A stretch of DNA of 64,000 nt from Megascapheus bottae (GCA_024803745.1 JANJXV010000004.1:49299858-49363857); one strand, 5' to 3'; positions 47,756 to 59,844 are shown, counted from the stretch's first letter. The notes: generated from the sequence alone by a model not told the origin. Numbers and translations are program-made.

Positions 47756-48574
47756 ATTCATTATTGATTTCTTATTTGAGCCTGTCAGCTTTGGCACATC
47801 TGAAATATTAAGTAAAACCTGTAGAAATGGATTCACAGGGAAATTTTATTTCTCAGCATCATACACAGGTGAATCTGAAAGCCATCAGTGGAAATGAGAT
47901 CACTTAAACATTGTGTATGCAGTACAACAAGGATAGAGAATTAAAATTTAGGAACAAAAACATCAAAAGGAATGCACAACGAAATGACATATATCAAAAA
48001 TAGAATAGAAGAAAGACAGCCACTTCAACAAGTGGTGCTGGCAGAATTGGTTAAGCACCTGCAGAAAACTAAAGTTGGATCCTTCTTTGTCACCCTGCAC
48101 CAGGATTAACTCCAAATGGATCAAAGACCTCAAGGTAAAAGCAGGTACACTGAAAACTTTACAAAAAGAATAGAAGTTACACTGGATCTCCTTGGCACAG
48201 ATCAAAACTTTTTAAATAAGGACCCAGAAACGCAACAAATCAGAGAAAGTCTGGATAAGTGTGACTATATTGAACTGTAGAGCTTCTGTATGTCAAAGGA
48301 CATAGCTAGCAAACTAACTAGAAAGCCTACAGAGTGGGAGAAGAACTTCACTAATCATACAACAGACAAAGACTAATATCTAAAATATATCAACAGCTCA
48401 AAAAACTGAATCACTCCCAAACTAATCTCCAAAGAAACAACCATCCCATTAAAAGATGGGCCAAAAACTTAAAAGACAGTTTTCCCTGAAGAAGAAATAA
48501 AAGTGCCCTACAGACATGTAGAAATGTTTGACATCTCTGGCCATAAAAGAAATGCAAATCAAAACAACTCTAAG

Positions 48575-48851
48575 CTTGGTTATCTCATATTGGTATAGTA
48601 TCTCACCTTGTTATCTGATTTATTGAATTTATTTGTATTTGGATATTTGAAATTTGATAGGCAAGGGGGGAAAACCAAGACGGGTGGGGGGTGTGGGGGG
48701 GGGAGGGATACGGGTACCAAGACATGTGAAAGGGTATCAATGTATGTGAATTAATGCACCTTCTATCTGGCAAATATCATGTAACCCTTTTACTAATTAC
48801 AATAAAAAAAATTAAAAAATAACAAAAAAAATAAATAAAAAAAAAAACAAA
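48575..48851 (+). mobile_element. L1 3'UTR nested inside an L1
   Basis: A 3'UTR-only copy ending in a long A-rich tail, flanked by a perfect 14-bp TSD aaaacaactctaag at 48561-48574 and 48852-48865. It is therefore younger than its host L1. The G-rich tract at 48664-48714 has at least four runs of three or more Gs. Confidence 0.9.
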
Positions 48852-48892
48852 AAAACAACTCTAAGATTCCACCTCACTCCAGTTAAAATGGT

Positions 48893-48985
48893 CATGATCA
48901 AGAAATCTAATAACAATTGCTGTTGAATTATATTAATTGATTTGCATATGTTGAACAGCAATTGTTATTAGATTTCTTGATCATG
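48893..48985. repeat. Inverted repeat with 32-bp perfect arms
   Basis: Arms at 48893-48924 and 48954-48985 are exact reverse complements around a 29-base loop. In other L1 copies the ORF2 sequence runs straight through this point without the second arm, so about 70 extra bases were added here. Confidence 0.92.
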
Positions 48986-49833
48986 GCCGGATGTTGGAGG
49001 GGATGTGGCCAGGAAGGATAACCACTACTTTGTTGGTGGGAGTGCAAACTCATTCAACCACTGTGGAAAGCAGTATGGAGGTTCCTCAAAAGACTAAACA
49101 TGGAGCTCCCCTAGGACCGAGGAATTCCAGTACTTGGAATTTACCCACTCATCCAGAAACAAGGACATACTAAATCCACTAGCACAACGATGTTCATTTC
49201 AGCACTATTTACCATAGCAAAGATATGGAACCAACCCAGATGTCCCTCAGTTGATGAGTGGATCAACAAGATGTGGTATTTATACACAATGGAATTCTGC
49301 TGTCAGAAAGAATGACATCGCCCCATTTGTAAGGAAATGAAAAGACTTAGAAAAAAATCATATTAAGTGAAGTAAGCCAGACTTAAAGAAACATAGGTTC
49401 AATGATTTCCCTCATTTGCTATAATCAGTAGAAACCTTGGACTCTCCTAGCAGAGATGTACAATAGAGCAAAACCTTGATACATAAGGCCATATAGGATG
49501 ATACTAAATGAAAGGACCTCCAAGATATAGAAACAAAAGGCATACAATAAGTGAGTGTTGGCCTTAATTTACTATGTTATCTCTCATCTCTTTTGCTGTC
49601 CCTATCTCATATTGTTACAGTATTTTACCTTGTTATCTGATATACTGTATATATGCTTATTTGGTTATTTGAAATCGGATAGGGATGGGGGAAAACAAGA
49701 TGAGAGGCGGGAGTTGGGGGAGGGAAATGGTGACCATGACATGAGAAAAGGTATCAATGTATGTGAAGTAATGCACCTTCTATCTGTTGAATATAATGTA
49801 ACCCTTCTAGTAATTACAATAAAAAATATATAT

Positions 49834-50015
49834 AAATGTAATGGCATATAACAAAAAATCAGCTTTTGAAATATTATGATATCTAAGCAACAAACATCTT
49901 TTTAGTTGGAAGGCAATAGTATTTAGTTGGAAGAGAATAGATACTAGTATAAACATATTCAAAGAAAAACATAAATGTAAATATTTTTTCAAAACATGGA
50001 CTATACATTAATTAT
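49834..50015. other. Unique AT-rich DNA between L1 and SINE
   Basis: Contains a small local repeat of 'agttggaag' near 49905 and 49925. No gene. Confidence 0.5.
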
Positions 50016-50194
50016 TTTGCCAGTTTTGGACTTGAACTCAGGGCCTGGGCACTTTCCTTAGGTTTCTGAAGGCTCTACCCTTGAGCCACAGTGCCACTTC
50101 TGGCTTTTTTTGAATATATGGTACCTAGAAAACGAACCTATGGCTTTTTGCATGCTCCGGAAGCGTTCTACCACTAGGCCATGCTCCCAGCCTA
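50016..50194 (-). mobile_element. IDL-Geo SINE, antisense
   Basis: 'gccagttttggacttgaact', Geo half, linker, ID half ending 'ggccatgctcccagcc'. Moderately diverged. Confidence 0.88.
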
Positions 50195-50407
50195 TAGAGT
50201 CATTTTTAATTTGGTGTGAGTTTTTAAGATTTTTAAAATGCAATACAAAAAGAAGCTATAAATGAATGACCTAAATAAAAATGAGCAAACAATAGTACAT
50301 CGAACATGCACATTATCATTTTGTGTTGATGCTCTTATCAATCAAGCAAATTTTTTGAAATATGCTTAGCTGCTATAAATTCATATCATGTTTAGTCCTA
50401 ATCTGAC

Positions 50408-50470
50408 ATTTTCTTTTCTTTTCTTCTTTTTTCCTTCCTTTTTTCTTTCATTTCCTTTTCTTCCCTTTTT
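50408..50470. repeat. T/C-rich low-complexity tract
   Basis: TTTTC/TTCC-type repeats immediately beside the antisense L1 3' end. Confidence 0.9.
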
Positions 50471-50602
50471 AATGTATTTTATTGTAATTAATACATATAT
50501 TCACCAGATAGAAGGTGCATTACTTAACAAACATTGCTACCCGTCTCATATTTTTGTCCCCATTTTCCTCCCCTGACTCCCTCCTGTCATCTTCTTTCTT
50601 TC
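50471..50602 (-). mobile_element. L1 3'UTR fragment, antisense
   Basis: 'attgtaattaatacatatat', 'agaaggtgcattacttaac', then the pyrimidine block. It stops at an adjoining SINE. Confidence 0.85.
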
Positions 50603-50803
50603 TTTGCCGGGCATGGGGCTTGAACTCTGGGCCTGTGTGCTGTCTCTAAGCTCTTCAGGCTCAAGGCTAACACCCTACCACTTCAGCCATAACGCCACTT
50701 CCGGTTTTCTCGTGGTTAATTAGAGATAAGAGTCTCATGGTCTTTTAGTGCCTGGTCAGGCTCCAGGATAGGTGGGATTAAAGGCGTGAGCCACTGGCCC
50801 CCA
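50603..50803 (-). mobile_element. 7SL-Geo dimeric SINE
   Basis: 'gccgggcatggggcttgaac', Geo half, linker 'ttagagataagagtctcatg', shortened 7SL-like half ending 'aaaggcgtgagccactggc'. Confidence 0.88.
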
Positions 50804-50838
50804 GCTGCTCGCTCTTTCTTTCTTCCTTTCTTCCTTCC

Positions 50839-50925
<87 letters not shown>

Positions 50926-51007
50926 TCCTTTCCCTCCTTCTCCTTCCCTCTCTCCTTGCCTCCCTCCCTTCTTTTTCTTTCTTTCTTTCCTTCTTTTTCT
51001 TTCTCTC
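50804..51007. repeat. 200-bp polypyrimidine tract with long (TC)n
   Basis: TTCC/TTTC blocks flank a pure (TC)n of about 70 bases. The strand asymmetry could form H-DNA. The Ser/Leu-rich and Arg/Glu-rich frames here are repeat translations, not proteins. Confidence 0.97.
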
Positions 51008-52129
51008 TGAAATATGTAAACCTGCAACTCTTTAATTTCTGCCTCCCAATTATCTAGAATGATAAGATATACAGCAAAATTTGTTTATTAGTTACTTATC
51101 AGTGTATCAGGCAGTAAATTGAGTATACTTTTTAGTATGCAATATAATGAATGAAATAATAATTATTGCAAGAATGTGGGAAAACAAGTTGTTTTCCCAA
51201 ACCACACTAACTGTTTAAGCTTAAGGGGTATGTAGAAAATGAGGTACATTCTGACTTACCTAGTCATAATTAAAGAAAAGTAAACTTATGCTTTTCCCAA
51301 AATGTCTTTTTACATCAATCTGGGAGTAGGGTAGACATTTCAGTAGTTTAATACCTTCTAAAGAAAGACTTGCCTGCTAAGATATACACCTCTGTGGGCT
51401 GAAGATACTTATTTAGCCTCAGTATTGGTGTTTTTATAATTCTTGTGATATATATGCATATACATATTTCTTAAATATTTCTTACTCTTAGTGATTTGAA
51501 GATGTGGATAAAAAACCTAAAGAGCGTACAATTCCTGAGATATTTCAGAAGCTAGATATAATAAAGGACAACCTATTGTAGCAATGAGATATAAAAAGAT
51601 ATGTGTAAACATGATGATCACACTTGCCACCATGAAGTTTGAATCAGGTATGATTTAATAAGTAGAAATACTAAATTCCAGAAATGAATGTATATATCTC
51701 ATTTCGAGAGACAATTCATAATGTAACACTTGGACTCAATAATTTCTACACTTAACCTATAATAAGGATAGAGATGAAATGAAATAACATGATAAGGGGC
51801 AGATTACATTACCAGTTTAAACAATTATTGGTTACAAGAGCATGAAATCATTCACTCACAGGTGGATATACCATCAGTAGTAGCTGAGGTTGGATGAATA
51901 TATGGGAGGTGACTTTATGCTGTTCTACAAAATTCAACTTCCCATAACATGGGATTTCCCACATGATCCCTCATGCTTTTTATATATTAATATTACTTTA
52001 TATACATGACACTTTCAGTATGTGCCAACTCATCATGTTACAGTATAGATGTTATTAGGTCTTTATAGTTCTGAAATTGTCAGTGCTTCACAAAGTCTAT
52101 GAGAAAGGTGAATTACTTCTTTCTTTTCA
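51008..52129. other. Unique AT-rich DNA
   Basis: No gene or repeat recognised. Confidence 0.5.
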
Positions 52130-52650
52130 TTTTTTATATATATTTTTATTGTAATTAATAGAAGGGTTACATTATATTCAACAGATGGAAGGTGCATTAC
52201 TTTACAAACATTGATACCCTTTCTCATGTCTTGGTCCTCATTTTCCTCCCTCTACCCCAGCCCCTCATCTTGTTTTCCTCCCTTCACTATCCTATTTCAA
52301 ATAACCAAACAAGCACATATAAAATATATCAGATAGCAAGGTGAAATACTGTAACAATATGAGATAACCAAGAGACAGCAAAAGAGATGAGAAATAACAT
52401 AGTACATTAAGGCCAATACTCACTCATTATTTGGCTTTTGTTTCTATATCCAGGAGATCCTTTCATTTAGCATCATACTATATGGCCTTATGTATCTAGT
52501 TTTTGTTCTATTATAAATGTCTGCAAGGAAAGCCCAAGGTTTCTACTGATTCTAACAAATGAGGGAGCCCATTGAGCTTATGTTCCTTTGAGTCTGGCTT
52601 ACTTCACTTAATATGATTTTTTCTAAGTCTTTCCATTTCCTTAAAAATGT
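52130..52650 (-). mobile_element. L1 3' end, antisense
   Basis: Plus strand: A-tail complement, 'attgtaattaatagaagggt', 'ggaaggtgcattactttac', the pyrimidine block, then the ORF2 end (agtctggcttacttcactt), stopping at about 52650. Same subfamily as the copy at 27.3 kb. Confidence 0.92.
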
Positions 52651-52829
52651 GTTTTATATGCTACTCACACTTTCACATATGCAAATAAAGGCAAATGTTT
52701 TTTTAGCAGACCCTGAGAACTTTCTCGTTTTCCAAAATGATTAAAAGTTATTCAGACAGGAAGACATCCTGATTTTTGAAAATTCTTCTAGAGCTTATAC
52801 TATTGTCTTTGTTTTATTAAAAGGCTATA

Positions 52830-53135
52830 TTGGGGTTTTCATTCATACCTTATGCTTGATAGGCATGCACTATACCACTTGAGCTATCCCTCCAGCCCTA
52901 TTTTCACCTATTATTTTTTTAGATTATTTTTGGCCTTTTTATAGGGTTTGCCTGGATTTCTCTTCTGTTTTCTATGCTTATCATTATAGCTGGAATTTCA
53001 ATGTGCACCACCCTGATCAACTATTAGCTGAGATGGATTATTGCAGATTTCTTGATTGAGCTGGCCTTGAACTACAATTCTCTTGTTTTTAGCCTCTTAA
53101 GGGGCTAGAATTACAGATTTACACTACTGTTTAGT
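52830..53135 (-). mobile_element. Old B1/ID-type composite SINE
   Basis: An ID-like antisense patch (ggcatgcactataccacttg) and, further right, a B1-like patch (gagctggccttgaactacaa, then ggggctagaattacag). No Geo half. Confidence 0.65.
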
Positions 53136-53629
53136 TATCATTTATTTGTGTTATGATTTTTCTGGGTCTCAGTCAATAAAAGACACAAAACTTAGTTCTA
53201 TCAGAATTGCAAACTTAACTCAGAATACATTATCACATATAATGTCTTGTTTTAACATTTAGATAAAACAGAATTAAAGAAATCATTTCTGGGAAATCTA
53301 AAAGACATCAGCTTCTTGCAATTATGCCACTCTCCCACCTGGACTCATGATGCTTCACTTAGCTTTACTCATTTGTTGGTCTCTTTGTTTCAGATATTGA
53401 TTAGTTGTGCCTACATTTCAATTTATTTACATTATTATAATAAAGGCTATTTCAAGCAAGCACAATTATTTTTTCCAATTCTTAGAGTTTGTTTTGATAT
53501 GCGTCATTATTTATGGTCATATGCACTTAGCAACTTGGTTATGGTGATCCCCTGCTAAGAATATCATAGAAATATTCTAATTGTTACAAATAAGGGAAAT
53601 CATGCAACCTACGCAACCTACATTTCTTT
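53136..53629. other. Unique DNA
   Basis: An 80-codon frame at 53316-53558 has no recognisable domain. No repeat seen. Confidence 0.45.
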
Positions 53630-53850
53630 TTATTTTATTGCCAGAATAATGTATGGAGGGGTTAAAATTACATTCATCAGGTAGTTAGTACATTACTTCT
53701 GGTTCATTTATACCTCTTCTTATGTTTTTGTCCCCGTTTGCCTCCCCTGCCCCTCCCAATCATCTTGTTTCCCCCCTTCCCTTCCCTCTTTCAAATAAAC
53801 ATATATACAATATACCAGGTAACAAAGTCAGATACAGTGACAACATGACA
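53630..53850 (-). mobile_element. L1 3'UTR, antisense
   Basis: 'ttaaaattacattcatcagg', the pyrimidine block with 'cccaatcatcttgtttcccc', and 'caatataccaggtaacaaag'. Matches the subfamily seen at 497-835. Confidence 0.8.
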
Positions 53851-54704
53851 CAATTATTTTTTAAATTTTCTATAGGTTAATGCTCACACAAATCCATAAG
53901 CAAATTAATTATAAAAGACAAAATTCCCACAATTTAAGTTGTCTAGGTTTATTTTTAACTTTATGTTAAAATCATATACTTTTACTGTAAAGAATTCAGA
54001 TATATTTCATTATTCAGAACATAATTAGAAGAGAGAATATACTTAGAATCAATACATTCTTAAATGAAAAAGGCATACATATTCACAGTCCCTCTAAATA
54101 TCTAATGTAAATGTGGTCCATATAAACCTTTAATTTACATACACACACACACACACACACACACACGTGTGCACACGCACACACACTAAATGGTAAATTT
54201 CTAATTCCAAATAAATTTCTAATGGGAAATCAATGTGGATTTAACAGAGTCTGTGATGGAATTCAAGATGCTACTTTAGAAATTCACTAGCAGAAAATCA
54301 CTGGAACTGGATGAGTGCTCTGTGATGAGAAGAAGAGGAAATACAGTGTGAAATGGCAGAGATATTGACAGGCACATACCTTCAAAGCAATAAGCACTTG
54401 ATGATAGAAACCTTCCTATACTCAAAAAGGTCTATAAAATTCTCAGCAAAGCAGTATGCTGAATGTAAACAAATAAACAAATTAAGCAGAAAATTAATAT
54501 AAGGTACCACCCCTTTGTTGCAACTGTTTCAGGATTTAAATGTAAAATTATATTCTTGTTAAAAATAGGTGTCCTGTTTTCACAAAGACATTATGATTTT
54601 AGCCACTGTAATTGATCACTAAAGATGTTAAATTTGTTTTCAATTGTGGAGTTAGTATTATTCAAAGTTTTCACTAAATATACATTTTGATCAGTATTAA
54701 AAAT
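53851..54704. other. Unique DNA with a (CA)n tract
   Basis: (CA)n with CG interruptions at 54139-54187. No gene recognised. Confidence 0.55.
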
Positions 54705-55038
54705 TCAGTGTTCATCAGACAATGACAGATGCTGGCGGGGTTGTGGAGAAAAAGGAACCCTACTGCACTGCTGGTGGGATTATAAACTAGTTCAGCCACT
54801 CTGGAAAGGAGTGTGGAGGTTTCTTAAAGAACTGAAAATTAACCTTCCCTACTATCCCGCCATACCAGTTCTGGGGATCTACCCTAAACATCATAACCCA
54901 AGATATGATAAGGACACCTGCTCAGCTATGTTTATCTTTGCACTATTTACAATAGCCAGAGGATGGAAACAACCCAGATACCCTACTGCAGATGAGTGGA
55001 TACAGAAAACGTAGCGCATACACACACACACACACACA

Positions 55039-55093
<55 letters not shown>

Positions 55094-55545
55094 CGGAATT
55101 CTACATAGCCAACAGACAAGATAAAATAATGGCATTTGCAGGGAAGTGGATGCATCTAGAGTGAATCATGTTGAGTGAGACAAGTCAAGACCAAAGGAAC
55201 AACAAGCGCATGGTACCTTTATTATGTGGCTTTTAGATCCAAACAGCACAAGAGCGAGGACTAAAAAGTTGTATACTCAATGCTATGGACATGGTATTGG
55301 AAATATAAACACAACTGTATAGTGATAAAAACTTATGACTCTACAGACACAATGTTTTATTACATAGATTATTATGTATCTATGACATACAAACCCTCAG
55401 GCTAATTTTGATTATGTTCTAAAATCTAAGTGCCAGTGATTGTATATAGAGATTCCCTCCTTGAATACCTGTTAAACATGTCATTTGAAATATGATGTAA
55501 AAATCCATGTTAATAAATTCTTTAATAAAAAAAGTATAAAAAATC
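54705..55545 (+). mobile_element. L1, second family, ORF2 end and 3'UTR
   Basis: The translated ORF2 end has the knuckle pattern C-x3-C-x7-HC, 'YYPAIPVLGIYP' and 'TADEWIQKT', then a stop just before a (CA)n block. The 3'UTR from about 55230 has 'acacaatgttttattacat' and ends 'taataaattctttaataaa'. The 24.7 kb fragment belongs to the same family. Confidence 0.88.
55019..55092. repeat. (CA)n inside L1 ORF2
   Basis: The run sits where related L1 sequences have a short 'tacacaatgg' motif. L1 sequence resumes directly after it (acggaattctacatagcc). Confidence 0.95.
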
Positions 55546-56776
55546 AGTGTTCACTCAGCAAAAGGAAAATCATAAGTAATTTTAAATATTAAGGTAAAAG
55601 AAGTTACTCTTTAAGGCTTTCTGAAAATTTGATGAATATTGCATACTTTTTGAAGACACTTGTTAACCTTTCACTCAGTAATGTTCAAGTTTATCATTAG
55701 ATGTCTTATGAAAACTGCATGACATGTTGATTGTTTTTAATTTTAACGTGTTTTGAAAAATTGTAAATATTTCCATCAAAGAAAATAAAAGGAATGGACT
55801 TTCTAATGTTTGTTTCTCAAAACCAATTGAAAAGTTGGTTTTGTTTGTTCTTTCTTTTTTAGAATAATGAAACATTTTGACTCTGAAATGCCTTGGGTGT
55901 GTGGTTAAGACACAGGTGGACTCAGAAGTTTCCAGCCATTGTGGGTGATTCTACTTTTATGGCATGAAGGTTGTAGCCTCAGCAGTTGGATTTTTGTTTT
56001 GAATGATTCACCTGAATTGGGACCACTACTTCTTGCAATGTGTTGTATCACAGTGCTTTCTGAGATTCAGACCATTGTCAAGCAGCATAAATTTAAAGAC
56101 CAGAACAACTCCACAAAATAAAAAGAACAGTTATTATTCCAAATGTACTTTCAAATAAATTATCTGTGACATTATCTGAAATTATTTTTCAAATCACTTG
56201 ACCATTAAAAGAAAAGACAAAAAGAGAACTTAGGATTCATCATTAACTGTACTGAAAAGGAAAAAAAAAAGGACATTTCTTCAAAAACTCAGGGTACATT
56301 TGTTTTTGCCTGGCTGACCAGCATCATGACAGGATATCTAGGGTTATAACAATTATTTCCAGCTATTATTTAAATATTTTTCTGTCATGAATCTCTTTTG
56401 ATATTCCTGGTGGCTGTCCCTATTCACCTCTCCTGACATCTTTAATCATCAACAAAGTACACTGGCAAACTTTCATGGAATGAATATATATTTTCTGCTA
56501 AGTTGGATGGTGAAAGACAATGTTGAAAGAATATATGATTTTCTTTAAGCACCTAGGATAAATTTAGCATATTGGAACTAGAATAGCATCAATTCACATA
56601 GTGTATCTGAATTTGCCGGATTCTAAAAGTGTGAAAACAGCTTAAAAGCTTCATAGATCCCTCAATGCCTGTGACCCTCCAATTTTGGGTGTGCTAGTTA
56701 ATTTAAAAAACAAGCTCTTCTTTGGATACAGAAAAAATATCTTTGCTGGTATAATTAGACAACTAAGATGAGGTCC
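55546..56776. other. Unique DNA
   Basis: No gene or repeat recognised; no frame over 90 codons. Confidence 0.5.
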
Positions 56777-56881
56777 TGTGAGGAGGGAAGAGCAGAGGAA
56801 GGGGAAGAAAAGGAAGGGAAGATAAGAGAAGGGAGAAGAGGAGAGAGGAAGGGATAGGAGGGGAGAGGGGGGAGAGAAGGA
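56777..56881. repeat. Polypurine (G/A) tract
   Basis: GGAAG/GGGAGA-type repeats without a clean unit. Pro/Ser-rich translation on the other strand is not a gene. Confidence 0.95.
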
Positions 56882-56991
56882 ATTCACCTTTTGATTACAT
56901 ACCAGATTGTACACATTCTGACACCATCCTGGACTTATTTGCTCATGGAAGTTTGATTACTATGAAGAACTCAAACTCTGAGGTCTTATCG

Positions 56992-56993
<2 letters not shown>

Positions 56994-57031
<38 letters not shown>
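56994..57031. repeat. (TG)n microsatellite
   Basis: Pure TG run of about 19 units. Confidence 0.97.
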
Positions 57032-57037
<6 letters not shown>

Positions 57038-57313
57038 CTCAGATTTCTAGGAATTTACAAAAAAAAGGAAAATAGAAGTGCACATGATAAAATATGTTCA
57101 TTTGCATATCTATAAATATAAACTTATGTAAGCACTGTATCTGAACTAGGTAAATATGTGTTCAGAATGTCTACAACAACATTCTGTTATTATATGAAGC
57201 ATTATCACCTCCTTGCTTTTGTGTATCTACCTACTACTAGAGTAGAGACGTTGATCCCAACTCTCGATTACATGTTTATTAAATTATCTGATGCTATTTA
57301 AAATGTGAGGTGG

Positions 57314-57487
57314 GACTGGGAGTTGGCCTAATGGTACCGTGTTTGCCTAACATGCACAAAGACCTGCATTCAATTCCTCAGTACCACATACATAGAAAAA
57401 AAGCCAGAAGTTCTCCTGAGGCTCAAGTGGTAAATCAAAGCCCAAGGAGAGTGCCAAGCCCAGGACTGGCAAAAATAAAAATAAAAT
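57314..57487 (+). mobile_element. IDL-Geo SINE with near-perfect TSD
   Basis: IDL half, A-rich linker, Geo half with a middle deletion, end 'aggactggc' and an A-rich tail. TSD aaaatgtgaggtgg (57300-57313) and aaaatgtgaagtgg (57488-57501) differ at one base. Confidence 0.9.
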
Positions 57488-57545
57488 AAAATGTGAAGTG
57501 GTTTTATAATAGTTAACACCTATGAGAATGGGAAACTTTTCTTTG

Positions 57546-57780
57546 TCCTGATCCCAGGACTTAAATCAGATCCTAAGTGCTGTCTCAGTGTATGCTTTTA
57601 TCAAGACTAGAGTGCTACAAGTTGAGCCACAACTCCACTTAACAGCTTTGCGGTAAACTTAATTGGAGATAAGAGTTTCATGGACTTCCTTGTATTGGCT
57701 GGCTTTGAGGTTCTAAACCTTGGATATAACACTTCTGAGTAGCTAGTACAGTATTACAGGCATTAGTCACTGGTACCTAG
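57546..57780 (-). mobile_element. 7SL-Geo dimeric SINE, diverged
   Basis: Geo half (gatcccaggacttaaatcag), linker 'attggagataagagtttcat', 7SL-like half ending 'caggcattagtcactggtac'. Confidence 0.8.
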
Positions 57781-58039
57781 TAGTACTCCATTTTATCACC
57801 TAATGCTCATTACTTATTTGAACTCTTTATTTGGCCTTTAGTCTAAAGGTCCTCTCTCATTTTCAAAGTTACTGTGTCATAAACGCTCAAATTTCTCTGA
57901 CAGTGATTTATTTAAGGAAGTGTTTGGCTACTTGAACAAAAGAAAGTATTATGTAAGTATTCTCAATCAAAAGAAAAGAAAATATTTCTTCTTTAATACA
58001 TATGTGTATTACTCAAAATGCAATTTTTTTGTTCTTTCT

Positions 58040-58247
58040 TTTTTTTTTTGTGGGTCATGGGGCTTGATCTCAGCCAGGGCACTGTCCCGGACCTCTTCAG
58101 CTCAAGGCTACTACCCTACCCTTGAGCTAAGACCCACTTCCAGTTTTCTAAAGGTTAATTGGAGATAAGAGTCTCAGGTCCTTTTGTGCTTGGGCTAGCC
58201 TGGAAAGTGGATCCTAGGATTACAGGCATTAGCCACAGCACCCGGCT
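58040..58247 (-). mobile_element. 7SL-Geo dimeric SINE
   Basis: T run, 'gtgggtcatggggcttgat', Geo half, linker, and a shortened 7SL-like half ending 'agccacagcacccggct'. Confidence 0.9.
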
Positions 58248-58528
58248 TCAAAATATAATTTTTAAGATTATAAGTTCATTATATTTGGCTAGAAATCATT
58301 AAGGTAGACAGGTTTCCTAAGGTAGCTGAGTTTATAGGCTTATTTATATAAATATATATATAGGCCATAGATTTGAAAACTCCAGACACTTTCTAAGCAA
58401 TTTATATAAAGTCATATACCATTGAATTTTTCATCAACTAAACATCAGTGAAAAATATTCTTTGTCAATCTGGACAACTGGACACTTTTTAATAATTAGA
58501 CACAAGTATAATAGGACCTTTTTGGCAG

Positions 58529-58690
58529 TGTGTGTGTGTGTGTGTGTGTGTGTCTGTGTCTGTGTCTGTGTCTGTGTCTTATGTATGTATTGGTCCTAGG
58601 TCTTGTTTATGTTTTTGTGTTTTTTTTGTTGTTGTTTTTTGTATTTTGTTTTTGCTTTTGTTTTTTTTGTTTTTGTTTTTGTTTTTTGTA
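58529..58690. repeat. (TG)n, (CTGTGT)n and T-rich (GTTTTT)n
   Basis: Simple repeats run straight into the tail side of an antisense SINE at 58691; the GTTTTT part is probably an expanded A tail. Confidence 0.95.
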
Positions 58691-58887
58691 GGTCTTGGGG
58701 CTTGAACTCTGGACCTGGGTGCTGTCCCTATGCCTGGAGCCACAGTGACACTTCCCTTTTTCTTATGGTTAATAGGAGATAAGAGTCTCACTGTCTTTAC
58801 TGCACAGGTTGGCTTTGAACCACTGTGCCCAGATCTCAGTTTTTTGATTAGCTAGGATAACAGACATAAGCCACTGTGGAGGGCTTG
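58691..58887 (-). mobile_element. 7SL-Geo dimeric SINE
   Basis: 'ggtcttggggcttgaactct', a shortened Geo half, linker 'ggagataagagtctcactgt', 7SL-like half ending 'cataagccactgtgga'. Confidence 0.88.
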
Positions 58888-59825
58888 TTTTTTCTTTAAT
58901 TATTATTTTTATGTGGTTGATACACAGAGAAGTTAGTTACATGAATCAGGCACAAGCAGTGCAATTTTTGATCTGTTTTTCCCTTCTGTCACTCTCTCTC
59001 AAACTTTCCCTCCCATCCCCACACATGGAGATATCCAGTTCATTTGCTAGTGAGTATGTCTGTACATTTGTTCAACCTTGTTTCAACCTTTATATAATCT
59101 CCTTTGGCCTCACAAATTCAAAGCAACAAACATTACAAAGATAAAGTGAACAAAAACAGCAACAATGATAACTAAAGAGTATGCCTTGTTTCCAATTTTT
59201 CAAGTTCATTTCACAAACTATGATTTTTGGATCATTGTCTATAGCTATTGAGGCTTTGTCTACCATTCCTAATGTATGGCCTACTTTGACTTCTGCATGT
59301 TAATGATTGGGATCCTATATAATTTATCATATCCTAGTTTTATTGATTTGTTTTGATCATTCAGTATGTCTACTTATAGATTTATAGGCACATTCTAATT
59401 ACCACAAATGAGAGAAAGCATATAGCCTATGCTTCTTTGGTTTTGGCTTACTTCATTTAATATATTTCCTAAGTCTTCCCATTTCCTTACAAATGGTATA
59501 TCATTCTTTCTAGTGGATGAATTCCATTGTATATATTTTGATTTCCATTATATATATATATGTATGTATGTATGTGTGTGTGTCTGTATGTCTATATGTG
59601 CATATATATGTCTGTATGTCTATATGTGCATATATATACATATATACATATACATATGTTTTTGCTGTTGGCTTTACTTTGGACTGATTTGTAGTCCATT
59701 GGATAAGTGGCCAGGAGTGGAATTACTGGGTCATATGGCTCTATGTTTAGCATTTTAAGGAACTACCACATTGCTTTCCAAAGTGATCCAACTAGTTTGG
59801 ATCACAGCAATAAACGCCAACATGG
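58888..59825 (-). mobile_element. Old antisense L1, 3'UTR and ORF2 end
   Basis: 3'UTR (ttgatacacagagaagttag, then the pyrimidine patch), ORF2 end (ggcttacttcatttaatata), a TATA/TGTA-rich block (59551-59655) and then 'ccaggagtggaattactgg' and 'ctaccacattgctttccaaa'. A 109-codon plus-strand frame is a by-product. Confidence 0.75.
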
Positions 59826-59844
59826 AAAACTAAAAATAAAAAAT

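Larger units (their letters stand above)
48014..49833 (+). mobile_element. L1, 5'-truncated, with nested L1 and internal hairpin
   Basis: Sense ORF2 begins near 'cagccacttcaacaagtgg' and runs to about 49420. The 3'UTR (49555-49830) has 'ttatctctcatctcttttgc', a G-rich tract (49685-49730) and the end 'aattacaataaaaaat'. ORF2 is broken by frameshifts, a nested L1 end (48575-48851) and an inverted-repeat insertion (48893-48985). A decayed TSD may exist (near 47982-48003 and 49840-49862), but it is weak. Confidence 0.88.

Noticed and set aside
50716..51027. Arg/Glu-rich and Ser/Leu-rich frames
   Set aside because: Direct translations of the (TC)n polypyrimidine tract.
54891..55155. Cys/Val-repeat frames
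   Set aside because: Translations of the (CA)n tract inside an L1.
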